From NCBI GenBank assembly GCA_018828385.1, contig JAHJVE010000021.1, positions 160,005 through 224,004 on the forward strand: 64,000 bases of DNA, in the 5' to 3' direction. Origin of the DNA: Gammaproteobacteria bacterium (GTDB lineage: Bacteria > Pseudomonadota > Gammaproteobacteria > Burkholderiales > Rhodocyclaceae). This document shows positions 35,028-44,665 of this stretch, in pieces. Positions within the stretch are counted from its first letter, which is position 1, and every line of letters starts with the position of its first letter. Made by a program: the position numbers and the translations under genes. The notes beneath the pieces are model-generated. The model was not told the origin of the DNA, made no database searches, and worked only from the letters and a program-made list of their open reading frames with translations.

Positions 35028-36391
35028 ATACCATTCCGCTGCTCGCCCACGGCGACCTCGACGCCGTTTTCGCCTGGACGCCGGAAGGCCCGATCAGTGT
35101 CGGCGACTACCTTGCCGACGCCCACTGGCTGGCCGAACAACTGCCGGCCACCGGCTATCTGCTCAACCTCTGCCACGACCGTTACCGCTTTGCCGTCGGC
35201 TTTGCGGCCGGCCTGCTGCGCGGCACAACCAGCCTGCAACCGTCATCGCAATCGCCGGAAACCCTCCGCCGCCTGCAGGCCGAGTACGCCGGGCTGGTTT
35301 GCCTGTGCGACGGCGCCGCCGACACGCTCGACCTGCCGCGCCTCGATTTCCCGGCCGATTTTTCGTACATTCCTACGGTCAACCGGAAAAAAGAGCCAAA
35401 ACCGAAAACGGCCATCCCACAGATTCCGGTCGACCACCTCGCCGCCATCCTGTTCACCTCCGGCTCGACCGGCCTGCCGCAGGCCCAGCGCAAGACCTGG
35501 GGCAAGCTGGTCGCCAACGGCCGTTCCGAAGCCATCGCCCTCAGCCTCGACCGCCAGCCGCACGCCATCGTCGGCACCGTCCCGGTCCAGCACAGCTACG
35601 GTTTCGAATCGACCTTCGTGCTCGCCCTGCACGGCGGCTGCGCCTTCTGGGCCGGCAAGCCGTTCTATCCGCAGGACATCGCCAGCGCGCTGGCCGCCGT
35701 GCCGCAGCCGCGCCTGCTCGTCACCACGCCTTTCCACCTATCGGCGCTGCTCTCCGCCGAAATCGAGCTGCCGCCGATCGACCTGCTGCTCTCCGCCACC
35801 GCCCCGCTGTCGACGACGCTGGCCGCCGAAGCTGAAGCCCGCACCGGCGCCCCGCTGCATGAAATCTACGGCTCGACCGAATCCGGTCAACTCGCCACCC
35901 GGCGCACCACGGCCGGCGCCGCATGGACGCCGCTGCCCGGCGTTCGACTGGAGCAGTCTGGTGACGACACTGTTGCCTGCGACGGCCACGTCGAAGGTCG
36001 CGTCGCCCTGTCCGACCTCATTGAGCTGCTGCCCGACCAGCATTTCCTGCTCCACGGCCGCCACGCCGACCTCGTCAATATCGCCGGCAAACGCACCTCG
36101 CTGGCCTATCTCAATCACCAGCTCGGCGCCGTGCCCGGCGTCGTCGATGGGGCCTTCTTCCTGCCCGACGAGGAAGGCCCGGACGGCATCACCCGCCTGA
36201 CCGCCTTCGTCGTCGCCCCCGGCCTGACTGCCCGGCAAGTCAGCGTCGAACTACGCCAGCGCATCGACGCCATCTTCCTGCCCCGGCCACTCGTCCTCGT
36301 CGACGAGCTGCCGCGCAACAGCACCGGCAAGCTGCCGCGCGCCGAATTGCAGGCGTTGTACGCCGAGAAGGTCAGCCATGGCGGACGCTGA
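35024..36391 (+). CDS. AMP-dependent acyl/aryl ligase
   Basis: LFTSGSTGLPQAQRKTWG, EIYGSTESGQLATRR, LPRNSTGKLPR. Confidence 0.88.
   Translation: MNTIPLLAHGDLDAVFAWTPEGPISVGDYLADAHWLAEQLPATGYLLNLCHDRYRFAVGFAAGLLRGTTSLQPSSQSPETLRRLQAEYAGLVCLCDGAADTLDLPRLDFPADFSYIPTVNRKKEPKPKTAIPQIPVDHLAAILFTSGSTGLPQAQRKTWGKLVANGRSEAIALSLDRQPHAIVGTVPVQHSYGFESTFVLALHGGCAFWAGKPFYPQDIASALAAVPQPRLLVTTPFHLSALLSAEIELPPIDLLLSATAPLSTTLAAEAEARTGAPLHEIYGSTESGQLATRRTTAGAAWTPLPGVRLEQSGDDTVACDGHVEGRVALSDLIELLPDQHFLLHGRHADLVNIAGKRTSLAYLNHQLGAVPGVVDGAFFLPDEEGPDGITRLTAFVVAPGLTARQVSVELRQRIDAIFLPRPLVLVDELPRNSTGKLPRAELQALYAEKVSHGGR
35372..35408 (+). repeat. dispersed element, inside AMP-ligase gene
   Basis: CCTACGGTCAACCGGAAAAAAGAGCCAAAACCGAAAA. 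Confidence 0.9.
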
Positions 36392-36683
36392 ATTTCGCTG
36401 GCTGGTCCCGGCCGACCACCCGGCCTTCGCCGGGCATTTTCCCGGCCGGCCCATCGTGCCGGGCGTCGTCCTGCTCGACCGCGCCATCCTGTTCGGCGAA
36501 GAAATGCTCGGTAAGCCAGGCCTCAACTGGCAGGTCGGCAACGCCAAGTTTTTCAGCCCGGTCGGCCCGGAGGAAGCGCTTACTTTCTCGCTAACAACCA
36601 AACCGAGCGGAGCCATCGCCTTCACCGTGCGCGCCGCCGAGCGCGACGTGGCGTCCGGCAGCCTGACCGCCGCCGCGCCATGA
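36378..36683 (+). CDS. hotdog-fold 3-hydroxyacyl-ACP dehydratase-like
   Basis: DHPAFAGHFPGRPIVPGVVLLD. Confidence 0.82.
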   Translation: MADAEFRWLVPADHPAFAGHFPGRPIVPGVVLLDRAILFGEEMLGKPGLNWQVGNAKFFSPVGPEEALTFSLTTKPSGAIAFTVRAAERDVASGSLTAAAP

Positions 36684-37591
36684 GCCGGAAAGAGCCGACC
36701 GACGCCGACTGGATGCGCCAGCAGGAACGCAGCAATCTGGCCATCCTCAAGCTCATGGTGTGGATTTCGCTGACCTTCGGCCGCCGGGTCGGTCGCCTCG
36801 TCCTCTACGGCATCGCCGCCTATTTCGTCCTGTTCGCCCCGCGCGCCCGCCGCTTCAGCCGCGACTACCTGCATCTGGCGCTCAATCGCTGGGCTGAATG
36901 GTCGGACGGTTTCCGCCACGTTTTCAGCTTCGCAAGCACGATCCACGACCGGATCTACCTGCTCAACGACCGTTTCGACCTCTTCGACATCGAAATCATC
37001 GGCAACGAAGCCGTCCAGAAAGTCGCCGCCGAACACCCCGGCGCCCTGCTCATCGGCGCCCACCTCGGCAGCTTCGAAGTGCTGCGCGCCGTCGGGCGAG
37101 GGCAGCAGGGCCTCAAGGTGGCGATGATGATGTACGAGGAAAACGCCCGCAAAATCAATTCGACCCTCGAGGCGATCAACCCGGCGGCGAGCCAGGACAT
37201 CATCCCGCTCGGCCGCATGGATTCGATGCTGCAGGCCCGCGACAAGCTCGACGAGGGCTATCTCGTCGGCATGCTGGCCGACCGCGGGCTGGGCGACGAT
37301 GCTACGGTCGACTGCGATTTTCTCGGAAAACCGGCACCGTTCCCGCTCGGCCCCTTCCGCATGGCGGCCATGCTGCGCCGCCCGGTTTTCTTCATGACCG
37401 GGCTGTACCTGGGTGGCAACCGCTACCAGCTGCATTTCGAGCCGCTGGCCGATTTTTCCCATACGACTCGTGAAGAACGCGACACTGCCATTCTGGCAGC
37501 CATGCAACACTACGCTGACCGCCTGACGTATTTTTGCCGTCTGGCGCCGTACAACTGGTTCAATTTCTTCGATTTCTGGCAGAAAAAATGA
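36680..37591 (+). CDS. LpxL/HtrB-like acyltransferase
   Basis: HLGSFE (HX4E), DRGLGDDATVDCDFLGKPAPFPLGPFRMA. Confidence 0.82.
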   Translation: MSRKEPTDADWMRQQERSNLAILKLMVWISLTFGRRVGRLVLYGIAAYFVLFAPRARRFSRDYLHLALNRWAEWSDGFRHVFSFASTIHDRIYLLNDRFDLFDIEIIGNEAVQKVAAEHPGALLIGAHLGSFEVLRAVGRGQQGLKVAMMMYEENARKINSTLEAINPAASQDIIPLGRMDSMLQARDKLDEGYLVGMLADRGLGDDATVDCDFLGKPAPFPLGPFRMAAMLRRPVFFMTGLYLGGNRYQLHFEPLADFSHTTREERDTAILAAMQHYADRLTYFCRLAPYNWFNFFDFWQKK

Positions 37592-38157
37592 TCAAACGTT
37601 TCCTCGGCTGTCTTTTTCTGCTGGCATTGGCCCTGCCGGCCAGCGCCGCCTTCGATGTCGGCCAGCTCATGACCGACCTCGCCAAGAACAAGGGCGGCAA
37701 GGCGAAATTCACCGAGAAAAAATACATCTCGCTGCTCGACAAGCCGGTCGTCTCGTCGGGCGAAATGAGCTACACGGCGCCCGACCGGCTGGAAAAACGG
37801 ACCCTGGTGCCCAAGATCGAAACCTTGTTGCTCGACAAGGACATCCTGTCCATCGAGCGCGAAAAGCAGAAACTCAGCATCAACCTGGCCAACCAACCCG
37901 AAGCCCTGGCCTTCGTGGACAGCATCCGCGGCACGCTGTCCGGCAACCGGGCAGCCCTCGAGAAAAATTACGCCCTGCATTTATCGGGCAATGCCGACAA
38001 GTGGGTGCTCACACTGCTGCCCAGCGACCAGAAAATTTCGGCCCTCGTGCTGCGCATCACGGTCAGCGGCAGCAAGAGCCTGATCCGCAGCATCGAGTAC
38101 CTGCAGGCCGATGGTGACCGTTCGGTGCTCAACATGGAGCCGATCGTCAGCAAATGA
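37588..38157 (+). CDS. LolA-like outer-membrane lipoprotein carrier
   Basis: Signal peptide; KAKFTEKKYISLLDKPVVSSGEMSYTAPDRLEKRT. Confidence 0.8.
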   Translation: MIKRFLGCLFLLALALPASAAFDVGQLMTDLAKNKGGKAKFTEKKYISLLDKPVVSSGEMSYTAPDRLEKRTLVPKIETLLLDKDILSIEREKQKLSINLANQPEALAFVDSIRGTLSGNRAALEKNYALHLSGNADKWVLTLLPSDQKISALVLRITVSGSKSLIRSIEYLQADGDRSVLNMEPIVSK

Positions 38158-40487
38158 GCGCGGCCGGCCGTGCCTTCCTGATCTGGCTGCTGGCCATGCT
38201 GGCCGGGGCGGTCATCGTCTGGAACAGCCATTTTTCGGCCGACATGTCCTTTTTCCTGCCGGGCAAGCCGAGTCCGGCGCAGCAGGTACTGGTCGACCAG
38301 TTGAAGGAGGGCGTCGTCTCCCGCCTGCTCATGGTCGCCATCGCCGGTGGCGAGGCGACGCAGCGGGCGGCCATTTCGCGCCAGTTGCACGGTCGACTGG
38401 AAAAATTGCCTGAATTCGTCGCCGTCGAGAACGGCCAGGCCGGCAGCCTCGATGCCGACCGCGACTTCCTGTTCCGCCACCGTTACCTGCTCAGCCCGGC
38501 CGTCAAGCCTGAACGCTTCACCGTGGACGGCCTGCGCGACAGCATCGCCAACAGCGTCGAGCTGCTCGCCTCGCCGGCCGGCATGATGATCAAGCCGCTG
38601 CTGCCACGCGACCCGACCGGCGAAATGATTGAACTGCTCTCCGGCCTCAACGCCGGCGCCCAGCCCAATGTGCGCGAGGGCGTCTGGGCCTCGCGCGACG
38701 GCGAACGGGCCATGCTGCTCATCCAGAGCGCCGCCCTCGGCTCCGATACCGATGCCCAGGAACGGGCCATCGCCACCATCCGCAGCCACTTCGCCGAGAG
38801 CGCCCAATACGCCGGCGTCAGCGACGCCCGTATCGAGATTTCCGGCCCCGGCGTTTTCGCCGTCAAATCGCGGGCAACGATCAAGAGCGAGGTCAGCAAG
38901 CTGTCGGCGATCAGCATGCTGGCCATCGTCGCCGTGCTGTTCTTCGTCTATCGCTCGGCCCGCCTGCTCAGCCTCGGCCTGCTGCCCGTGGTCAGCGGCG
39001 CGCTGGCTGGCGTCGTCGCCGTCAGCCTCGTTTACGGCACGGTGTTCGGCATCACCGTTGGCTTTGGCGCGGCGCTGATCGGCGAGGCGGTCGATTACTC
39101 GATCTATTATTTCGTCCAGTCCGGCCGGCTCGGCGCGGCTGAATGGCGGGCGCGCTTCTGGCCGACCATCCGGCTCGGCGTGCTGACCTCCGTTTGCGGC
39201 TTTGCGGCGCTGCTCTTTTCCGGCTTCCCCGGCCTCGCCCAACTCGGCCTCTATTCGCTGAGCGGCGTGCTCACCGCGGCGCTGGTCACCCGTTTCATCC
39301 TGCCCGCGCTGGCCGGCAACGACCATCCGATCCGCGACCTCGCCCACCTCGCACCGCCGCTCAAACGCGCCATCGGCGTCCTCCAGGGCCTGCGCTGGCC
39401 GATCATTCTGCTCACTGTCGCCGCTGCCACGCTCCTTGTCGTCAATCGCCATCAGCTCTGGCACCCGAACCTGTCGGCGCTGAGCACGGTCAGCGCCGAA
39501 GACTCGGCGGCCGACGCGGCACTGCGCGCCGACATCGGCGCCCCGGATTCGCGCTACATGGCGGTGATCACCGCCGCCGACCGCGAAGCTGCGCTGCAGG
39601 CGGCCGAACGGGCCGGGCAGAAGCTCGACGCGCTGGTCGCCGCGGGCGTCATCGGCGGCTACGACAGCCCGGCCCGCTTCCTGCCCAGCCAGGCCATGCA
39701 GGCCGCCCGCCGGGCCAGCCTGCCGGAGGCGAACGAGCTGGCAACGCGCCTGCAACTGGCGCAGGCCGATTCGCCGCTCGCCGCCAACAAGCTCGGCCCC
39801 TTCCTCGACGAAATTGCCCAGGCAAAGAAGCAGGGCAGCATCAGCCGCCAAACGCTCGACGGCACCAGCTTGGCGCTGGCCGTCGATTCGCTGCTGCTGC
39901 AGCGCCCGGACGGCTGGAGCGTGCTCTTGCCGCTGCGCCCGCCGGGGGGAGAGAAGGGCGTAGACATCGCCATCGAGCCGGTACGCGCCGCGCTGGCCGG
40001 CAGCGGTGCGCTGCTCATCGACATGAAGGTCGAGTTCGACCGGCTCTACAACGACTATCTCGACGAAGCGACGCTGCTCTCACTGGCCGGCTTCGTCGCC
40101 ATCGTCGCATTGCTCGCCGGCACCCTGCGTTCCGCCCGGCGGCTCGGCGCCGTCCTGTTGCCGCTGCTCCTCGCCGTCATCCTGATCATCGCCGGCGTCC
40201 ATCTGGCCGGCGAGAAGCTGCACCTCATGCACCTCATCGGCATGCTGCTGATCGTCGCCGTCGGCTCCAATTACGCCTTGTTCTTCGACCGGGCCGACAA
40301 GGAGCGGCGGCTCGATGCGCCGACCCTGGCCTCGATGGCCATCGCCAACCTGACCACCGCCATCGGCTTCGGCACGCTCGCTTTGTCCAGCGTACCGGTG
40401 CTCCACGCCGTCGGCATCACCGTCGGCCCGGGCGCCGTCCTGGCGCTGCTCCTGGCGGCCTGTTTTTCGGGGAAGGACCGTGACTGA
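38154..40487 (+). CDS. MMPL/RND-family exporter
   Basis: 777 aa, two TM blocks; GFGAALIGEAVDYSIYYFVQ, LIVAVGSNYALFFDR. Confidence 0.85.
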   Translation: MSAAGRAFLIWLLAMLAGAVIVWNSHFSADMSFFLPGKPSPAQQVLVDQLKEGVVSRLLMVAIAGGEATQRAAISRQLHGRLEKLPEFVAVENGQAGSLDADRDFLFRHRYLLSPAVKPERFTVDGLRDSIANSVELLASPAGMMIKPLLPRDPTGEMIELLSGLNAGAQPNVREGVWASRDGERAMLLIQSAALGSDTDAQERAIATIRSHFAESAQYAGVSDARIEISGPGVFAVKSRATIKSEVSKLSAISMLAIVAVLFFVYRSARLLSLGLLPVVSGALAGVVAVSLVYGTVFGITVGFGAALIGEAVDYSIYYFVQSGRLGAAEWRARFWPTIRLGVLTSVCGFAALLFSGFPGLAQLGLYSLSGVLTAALVTRFILPALAGNDHPIRDLAHLAPPLKRAIGVLQGLRWPIILLTVAAATLLVVNRHQLWHPNLSALSTVSAEDSAADAALRADIGAPDSRYMAVITAADREAALQAAERAGQKLDALVAAGVIGGYDSPARFLPSQAMQAARRASLPEANELATRLQLAQADSPLAANKLGPFLDEIAQAKKQGSISRQTLDGTSLALAVDSLLLQRPDGWSVLLPLRPPGGEKGVDIAIEPVRAALAGSGALLIDMKVEFDRLYNDYLDEATLLSLAGFVAIVALLAGTLRSARRLGAVLLPLLLAVILIIAGVHLAGEKLHLMHLIGMLLIVAVGSNYALFFDRADKERRLDAPTLASMAIANLTTAIGFGTLALSSVPVLHAVGITVGPGAVLALLLAACFSGKDRD
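38387..38418 (+). repeat. dispersed element (degenerate), inside MMPL exporter gene
   Basis: GCACGGTCGACTGGAAAAATTGCCTGAATTCG. Confidence 0.5.
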
Positions 40488-40494
40488 GCGCATT

Positions 40495-40531
40495 CCTACG
40501 GTCAACCGGGAAAATCGGCCAAAAATGAAAT
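40495..40531 (+). repeat. dispersed element, intergenic, next to parS
   Basis: CCTACGGTCAACCGGGAAAATCGGCCAAAAATGAAAT. Confidence 0.92.
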
Positions 40532-40535
40532 CTCA

Positions 40536-40551
40536 CGTTTCACGTGAAACC
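40536..40551. promoter_or_regulatory. parS-like ParB-binding site
   Basis: CGTTTCACGTGAAACC, perfect GTTTCACGTGAAAC palindrome. Confidence 0.85.
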
Positions 40552-40556
40552 GCCGC

Positions 40557-41201
40557 ATGACCAGCACGCTTAGAACCCTGCACCATGACGTCGGCGGCGA
40601 CAGCCTGCTCATCCTGCTGCCCGGCGCCTACATGACGCCCGAACACTTCGCCGCCAACGGCTTTTTTGCCGACGCCGCCGTGCGCCATCTCAAGCTCGAC
40701 ATCGTTGCCGTCGACCTCGGCCTCGACGCCGTGTCGAGCGGCGACGCCCTGCCCGCCGTCATCGAGCAGATTCTCGTCCCGGCCCGCGCCAAATACCGCC
40801 AGGTCTGGCTCGGCGGCATTTCGCTCGGCGGCCTGCTCGCCCTGTGCCTCAACGCCGACCATCCCGGCCTCGTCGACGGCCTGTGCCTGATCGCCCCGTA
40901 CCCCGGCAGCCGGCTGACCACCAACGCCATCAAGCGGGCCGGCGGCCTCGATGGCTGGCAGCCGACGGCCGTGGACCTGAGCGACCCCGAGTTCCGCGCC
41001 TGGCAATGGCTCATGGCACCACCGGCCGGCTTCCCGGTCTTCGTCGGCTACGGCACGGAAGACCGCTTCGCCGACGGCATGCAGGCCATCGCCGAGCGCT
41101 TCCCGGCCGCCGCCCGGTGCGCCTTGCCGGGCGACCACGACTGGCCGGTGTGGCGCGATTTGTGGGAACATTTTCTCAACCTCGGTCACTTCGCCACCTG
41201 A
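40557..41201 (+). CDS. alpha/beta hydrolase-like protein
   Basis: LLPGAYMTPEHF, WLGGISLGGLLAL, PGDHDWPVW. Confidence 0.8.
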   Translation: MTSTLRTLHHDVGGDSLLILLPGAYMTPEHFAANGFFADAAVRHLKLDIVAVDLGLDAVSSGDALPAVIEQILVPARAKYRQVWLGGISLGGLLALCLNADHPGLVDGLCLIAPYPGSRLTTNAIKRAGGLDGWQPTAVDLSDPEFRAWQWLMAPPAGFPVFVGYGTEDRFADGMQAIAERFPAAARCALPGDHDWPVWRDLWEHFLNLGHFAT

Positions 41202-41202
41202 C

Positions 41203-42003
41203 ATGCCGACGCCCTGGAAGCCGACCTTCGCCATCAAAGCCACGCTCGCCGTGCACGCCGCGGCGGCCGTCGGCTGCGTGCTGGCGCCGGCCATGTGGCC
41301 TTGGGCCGTCGGCGCCCTGGTCATCAACCACGCCATCATCACCACGGCCGGCCTGCTGCCGCGCACGACATTGCTTGGCCCCAACCTGACCCGCCTGCCG
41401 GATGAGGCCGTCGCCCGCCGCGAAGTCGCCATCACCATCGACGACGGCCCCGACCTCGAGGTCACGCCGCAAGTCCTCGACCTGCTCGACGCCGCCAACG
41501 CCAAGGCCACCTTCTTCTGCATCGGCTGGCGCGCCCGCGAAAACCCGGCGCTGTGCCGCCAAATCGTCGCCCGCGGCCATCGCGTCGAAAACCATGGCGA
41601 TAGCCATTCCAAGGCCTTCGCCTTCTTCGGCCCGGGCCGCATGAAAGCCGACATCGCCGCCGCCCAGGCCACCTTCACCGACATTACCGGCCAACCGCCA
41701 CGCTACTTCCGGGCCACGGCCGGCCTGCGCAATCCTTTCCTCGACGCCGTCCTGCACAGCCTCGGCCTCACGCTGGCGAGCTGGACCCGCCGTGCCTACG
41801 ACACCCGCTGCACCGACCCGGACATCGTTTTCCAGCGCCTGAGCCGCGACCTCGGCCCCGGCGACATCCTGCTCCTGCACGACGGCCACGCCGCCCGCAC
41901 GGCGGATGGCCAGCCGGTCATCCTCGCCGTGCTGCCGCGCCTGATCACGGCGCTGCGCCAACATTCACTCAATCCCGTCACCTTGCCCGACGCCACCTCA
42001 TGA
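41203..42003 (+). CDS. polysaccharide deacetylase family protein
   Basis: ITIDDGPDLEVTPQVLDLLD, GHRVENHGDSH, LLLHDGHAAR. Confidence 0.85.
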   Translation: MPTPWKPTFAIKATLAVHAAAAVGCVLAPAMWPWAVGALVINHAIITTAGLLPRTTLLGPNLTRLPDEAVARREVAITIDDGPDLEVTPQVLDLLDAANAKATFFCIGWRARENPALCRQIVARGHRVENHGDSHSKAFAFFGPGRMKADIAAAQATFTDITGQPPRYFRATAGLRNPFLDAVLHSLGLTLASWTRRAYDTRCTDPDIVFQRLSRDLGPGDILLLHDGHAARTADGQPVILAVLPRLITALRQHSLNPVTLPDATS

Positions 42004-42722
42004 CCAAGCGTTTCCTGCGCACCCTGCTCGACGAAGCCAGCCGCCAGTTCATCGGTGGCGGCCATTTCGCCTACCACTACGCGCGCGGCAAGCTGTCCTC
42101 CGACAGCATCTTCCGCGAGATCCTCAAGCGCGGCCTGTTCCCGGCCGAAGCCCGTTATCTAGACCTCGGCTGCGGCCAGGGCAGCCTGTTTTCCTGGCTG
42201 CTCGCCGCCCGCAAGCTCTACGAAGCCGGCAACTGGCCGGCCGGCTGGCCGGCTGCGCCGAAAGCCCTGAACCTGCGCGGCATCGAACTCATGCAGAAGG
42301 ACGTGGACCGCGCCGCCCGCGCCTTCGGGGCCGACCACCCGGTCCTGCGCATCGAGCAGGGAGACATGACCAAGGCCGACTTCGGCCAGGCTGACGTCAT
42401 CACCATCCTCGACGCCCTGCATTACTTCGACCACGCCCACCAGAAAGACGTGATCAAGCGCATCCGCGCCGCCTTGCCGCCCGGCGGACTGTTCCTGACC
42501 CGCGTCGGCGACGCTTCGGCCGGCCTGCCTTACCACCTGTGCAACTGGGTCGATCACGCCGTCACCTTCGTCCGCGGCCACCGCCTGCCGCGCCTCTATT
42601 GCCGGCCGCTCGCCGAGTGGATCGCGCTGCTCGAAAGCCTCGGCTTCTCGGTCGAAACTGACCCGATGAACGACATCAAGCCCTTCGCCAACGTCATGCT
42701 CGTTTGCCGCGTTCCGAGCTGA
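42000..42722 (+). CDS. class I SAM-dependent methyltransferase
   Basis: ARYLDLGCGQGSLFSWLLAAR; DVITILDALHYFDHAHQ. Confidence 0.82.
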   Translation: MTKRFLRTLLDEASRQFIGGGHFAYHYARGKLSSDSIFREILKRGLFPAEARYLDLGCGQGSLFSWLLAARKLYEAGNWPAGWPAAPKALNLRGIELMQKDVDRAARAFGADHPVLRIEQGDMTKADFGQADVITILDALHYFDHAHQKDVIKRIRAALPPGGLFLTRVGDASAGLPYHLCNWVDHAVTFVRGHRLPRLYCRPLAEWIALLESLGFSVETDPMNDIKPFANVMLVCRVPS

Positions 42723-42726
42723 GCCA

Positions 42727-43908
42727 ATGCGTCGCAGCCGCCTGGCCGTCCTCACTGCAGTAATGCTTGCCACGCTGGCCGGCTGCTCGCTGTTCGAAGA
42801 AGGCGAGGAGGAGGGCGGCACGCTGCCTTCAGACATGGCACGCCGGGCCGACGGCCGGACGGCCACCGCCTGGCCGACTTCGCTGCCCGAAGCCGATGTC
42901 AAAAAGCGCATCACGCGACTGATTCCGGCCTACGCCAAAGACCGCGCCGGCTGGGCCGGCGACCTGCACACCGCCTTCAAGGCTCTGGAAGTGCCGCACG
43001 CGACGCAAACCTACTGCGCCGCCATCGCCATCATCGAACAGGAATCCAGCTTCCAGGCTGACCCGAGCGTGCCCGGCCTGCCCCGCATCGTGCGCCGCGA
43101 ACTCGAGAGCCGGGCCGGCCGCTACGGCGTGCCGTCGCTGCTCGTCAATGCCGCGCTGGCCAAGAAATCGCCTGACGGCAAGAGCTACAACGAGCGCATC
43201 GACGGGCTGAAAACAGAGAAGCAGGTCAATGCACTGTTCGAGGACATGACCGGCGAACTGCCCTTCGGCCGCCAATTGTTCGCCGACTACAACCCCGTGC
43301 GCACCGGCGGGCCGATGCAGGTCAGCATCGATTTCGCCACTCAACAGGTCAGGGAGCGCGATTACCCGTACCCGATGGCCAAAAAAGTCCGCGACGAGGT
43401 GTTCACGCGGCGCGGCGGCGTCTATTTCGGCAGCGCCATCCTGCTCGATTACGAAGTGCCCTACGACAGCATCGTCTACCGTTTCGCCGACTTCAACGCC
43501 GGCCGCTACAGCAGCCGCAACGCGGCTTTCCAGCGCGCCCTCGGCAAGCTCACCGGCAAGCCGCTGGCGCCGGATGGCGACTTGATGCGCTACGAAAACG
43601 GCCAGCCGGCAACCGTACCGAGCAGTGTCGAAGAAGCCGCCATCGGCATCGCCGGCAAGCTCGACATGAGCCGCCCACAAATCCGCCGCGACCTGCTCCT
43701 CGAAAAAACCGCCGCCTTCGGCCGCAGCCCGCTCTTCAACCGCGTCTTCGAACTGGCCGAAAAAAGCGCCAAGGCGATGCCCCGCCAGGCCCTGCCGCAA
43801 ATCGACCTGAAAAGCCCGAAAATCAGCCGCAAACTGACGACCGAGTGGTTCGCCAGGCGCGTCGAAGGGCGGTATCGCAGTTGTCTGGCGCGCAGCGGCG
43901 GCCGCTAG
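42727..43908 (+). CDS. DUF1615-like lipoprotein
   Basis: Lipobox LAGCS; ITRLIPAYAKDRAGWAGDL, IAIIEQESSFQADP. Confidence 0.75.
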   Translation: MRRSRLAVLTAVMLATLAGCSLFEEGEEEGGTLPSDMARRADGRTATAWPTSLPEADVKKRITRLIPAYAKDRAGWAGDLHTAFKALEVPHATQTYCAAIAIIEQESSFQADPSVPGLPRIVRRELESRAGRYGVPSLLVNAALAKKSPDGKSYNERIDGLKTEKQVNALFEDMTGELPFGRQLFADYNPVRTGGPMQVSIDFATQQVRERDYPYPMAKKVRDEVFTRRGGVYFGSAILLDYEVPYDSIVYRFADFNAGRYSSRNAAFQRALGKLTGKPLAPDGDLMRYENGQPATVPSSVEEAAIGIAGKLDMSRPQIRRDLLLEKTAAFGRSPLFNRVFELAEKSAKAMPRQALPQIDLKSPKISRKLTTEWFARRVEGRYRSCLARSGGR

Positions 43909-43914
43909 CCGATT

Positions 43915-43951
43915 GCTACGGTCAACCGGAAATATTGGCCAAAAATGAAAT
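43915..43951 (+). repeat. dispersed element, intergenic
   Basis: GCTACGGTCAACCGGAAATATTGGCCAAAAATGAAAT. Confidence 0.92.
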
Positions 43952-43957
43952 GCCGGG

Positions 43958-44665
43958 TCAGGCCCGCCCGAGCAGGTTGTGCAGTTCGAAAGTCATCATC
44001 GCCACGAAGCCAGTCAGGCCCAGGTAATAGACGCTGTAGGTCAGCTTGTGCTCGGCGTCGACGGCGTAGTACGCCACATCGTCCGCAGCGGCACTGTAGC
44101 GCCAGGCCTTGAGGACCTGCGGCAGCGCCATGATAACGACTAGGATCAGCATCGGACTCGGCCGCCAGTAAAACCAGGCGAGCAGCACCGGGATGCCGGC
44201 CAGCCAGATGCGTGGCGAGAGGACAGCGGTGATCCGCCCGCCGTCGAGCGGCGAGATCGGGATCAGGTTAAACAGGTTGAGGAAAAACCCGACGTAGGCG
44301 ATGGCCAACAGGAGCGGGCTATCCATGTAGCGGCCCAGGAAATAGCAAAGCAGGGCGGCCAGTGTACCGATGAAGGGGCCGCCAAAGCCGACGTAGGCCT
44401 CGGTTTCCGCATCGTGCGGCATGTCCTTCATCTCGATCCAGGCGCCAACGAAGGGGATGAAGGTCGGCGCCCCGACATTCAGGCCGCGCTGGCGGGCAGC
44501 AATGAAATGCCCCATTTCATGAGCGAAGAGCAGGACGATGAAGCCGAGCGCAAATTTCCAGCCGTAGGCCAGCGCATAGGCGCCCAGCGAAACGATCATC
44601 GTCCCGCCGGTCGTCAGCAACTTGCCCGACTTGAGCAGCGTGAGCAGGACAAGCAGAGACTTCAT
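43958..44665 (-). CDS. site-2 protease family metalloprotease
   Basis: LFAHEMGHFIAAR (HExxH), NLIPISPLDGGR. Confidence 0.85.
   Translation of the reverse strand: MKSLLVLLTLLKSGKLLTTGGTMIVSLGAYALAYGWKFALGFIVLLFAHEMGHFIAARQRGLNVGAPTFIPFVGAWIEMKDMPHDAETEAYVGFGGPFIGTLAALLCYFLGRYMDSPLLLAIAYVGFFLNLFNLIPISPLDGGRITAVLSPRIWLAGIPVLLAWFYWRPSPMLILVVIMALPQVLKAWRYSAAADDVAYYAVDAEHKLTYSVYYLGLTGFVAMMTFELHNLLGRA

Noticed and set aside
37300-37330. GCTACGGTCGACTGCGATTTTCTCGGAAAA in the LpxL-like gene
   Set aside because: Core half matches but the downstream part fits conserved protein motif (FLGKPAPFPLGP); too weak to list as a copy.
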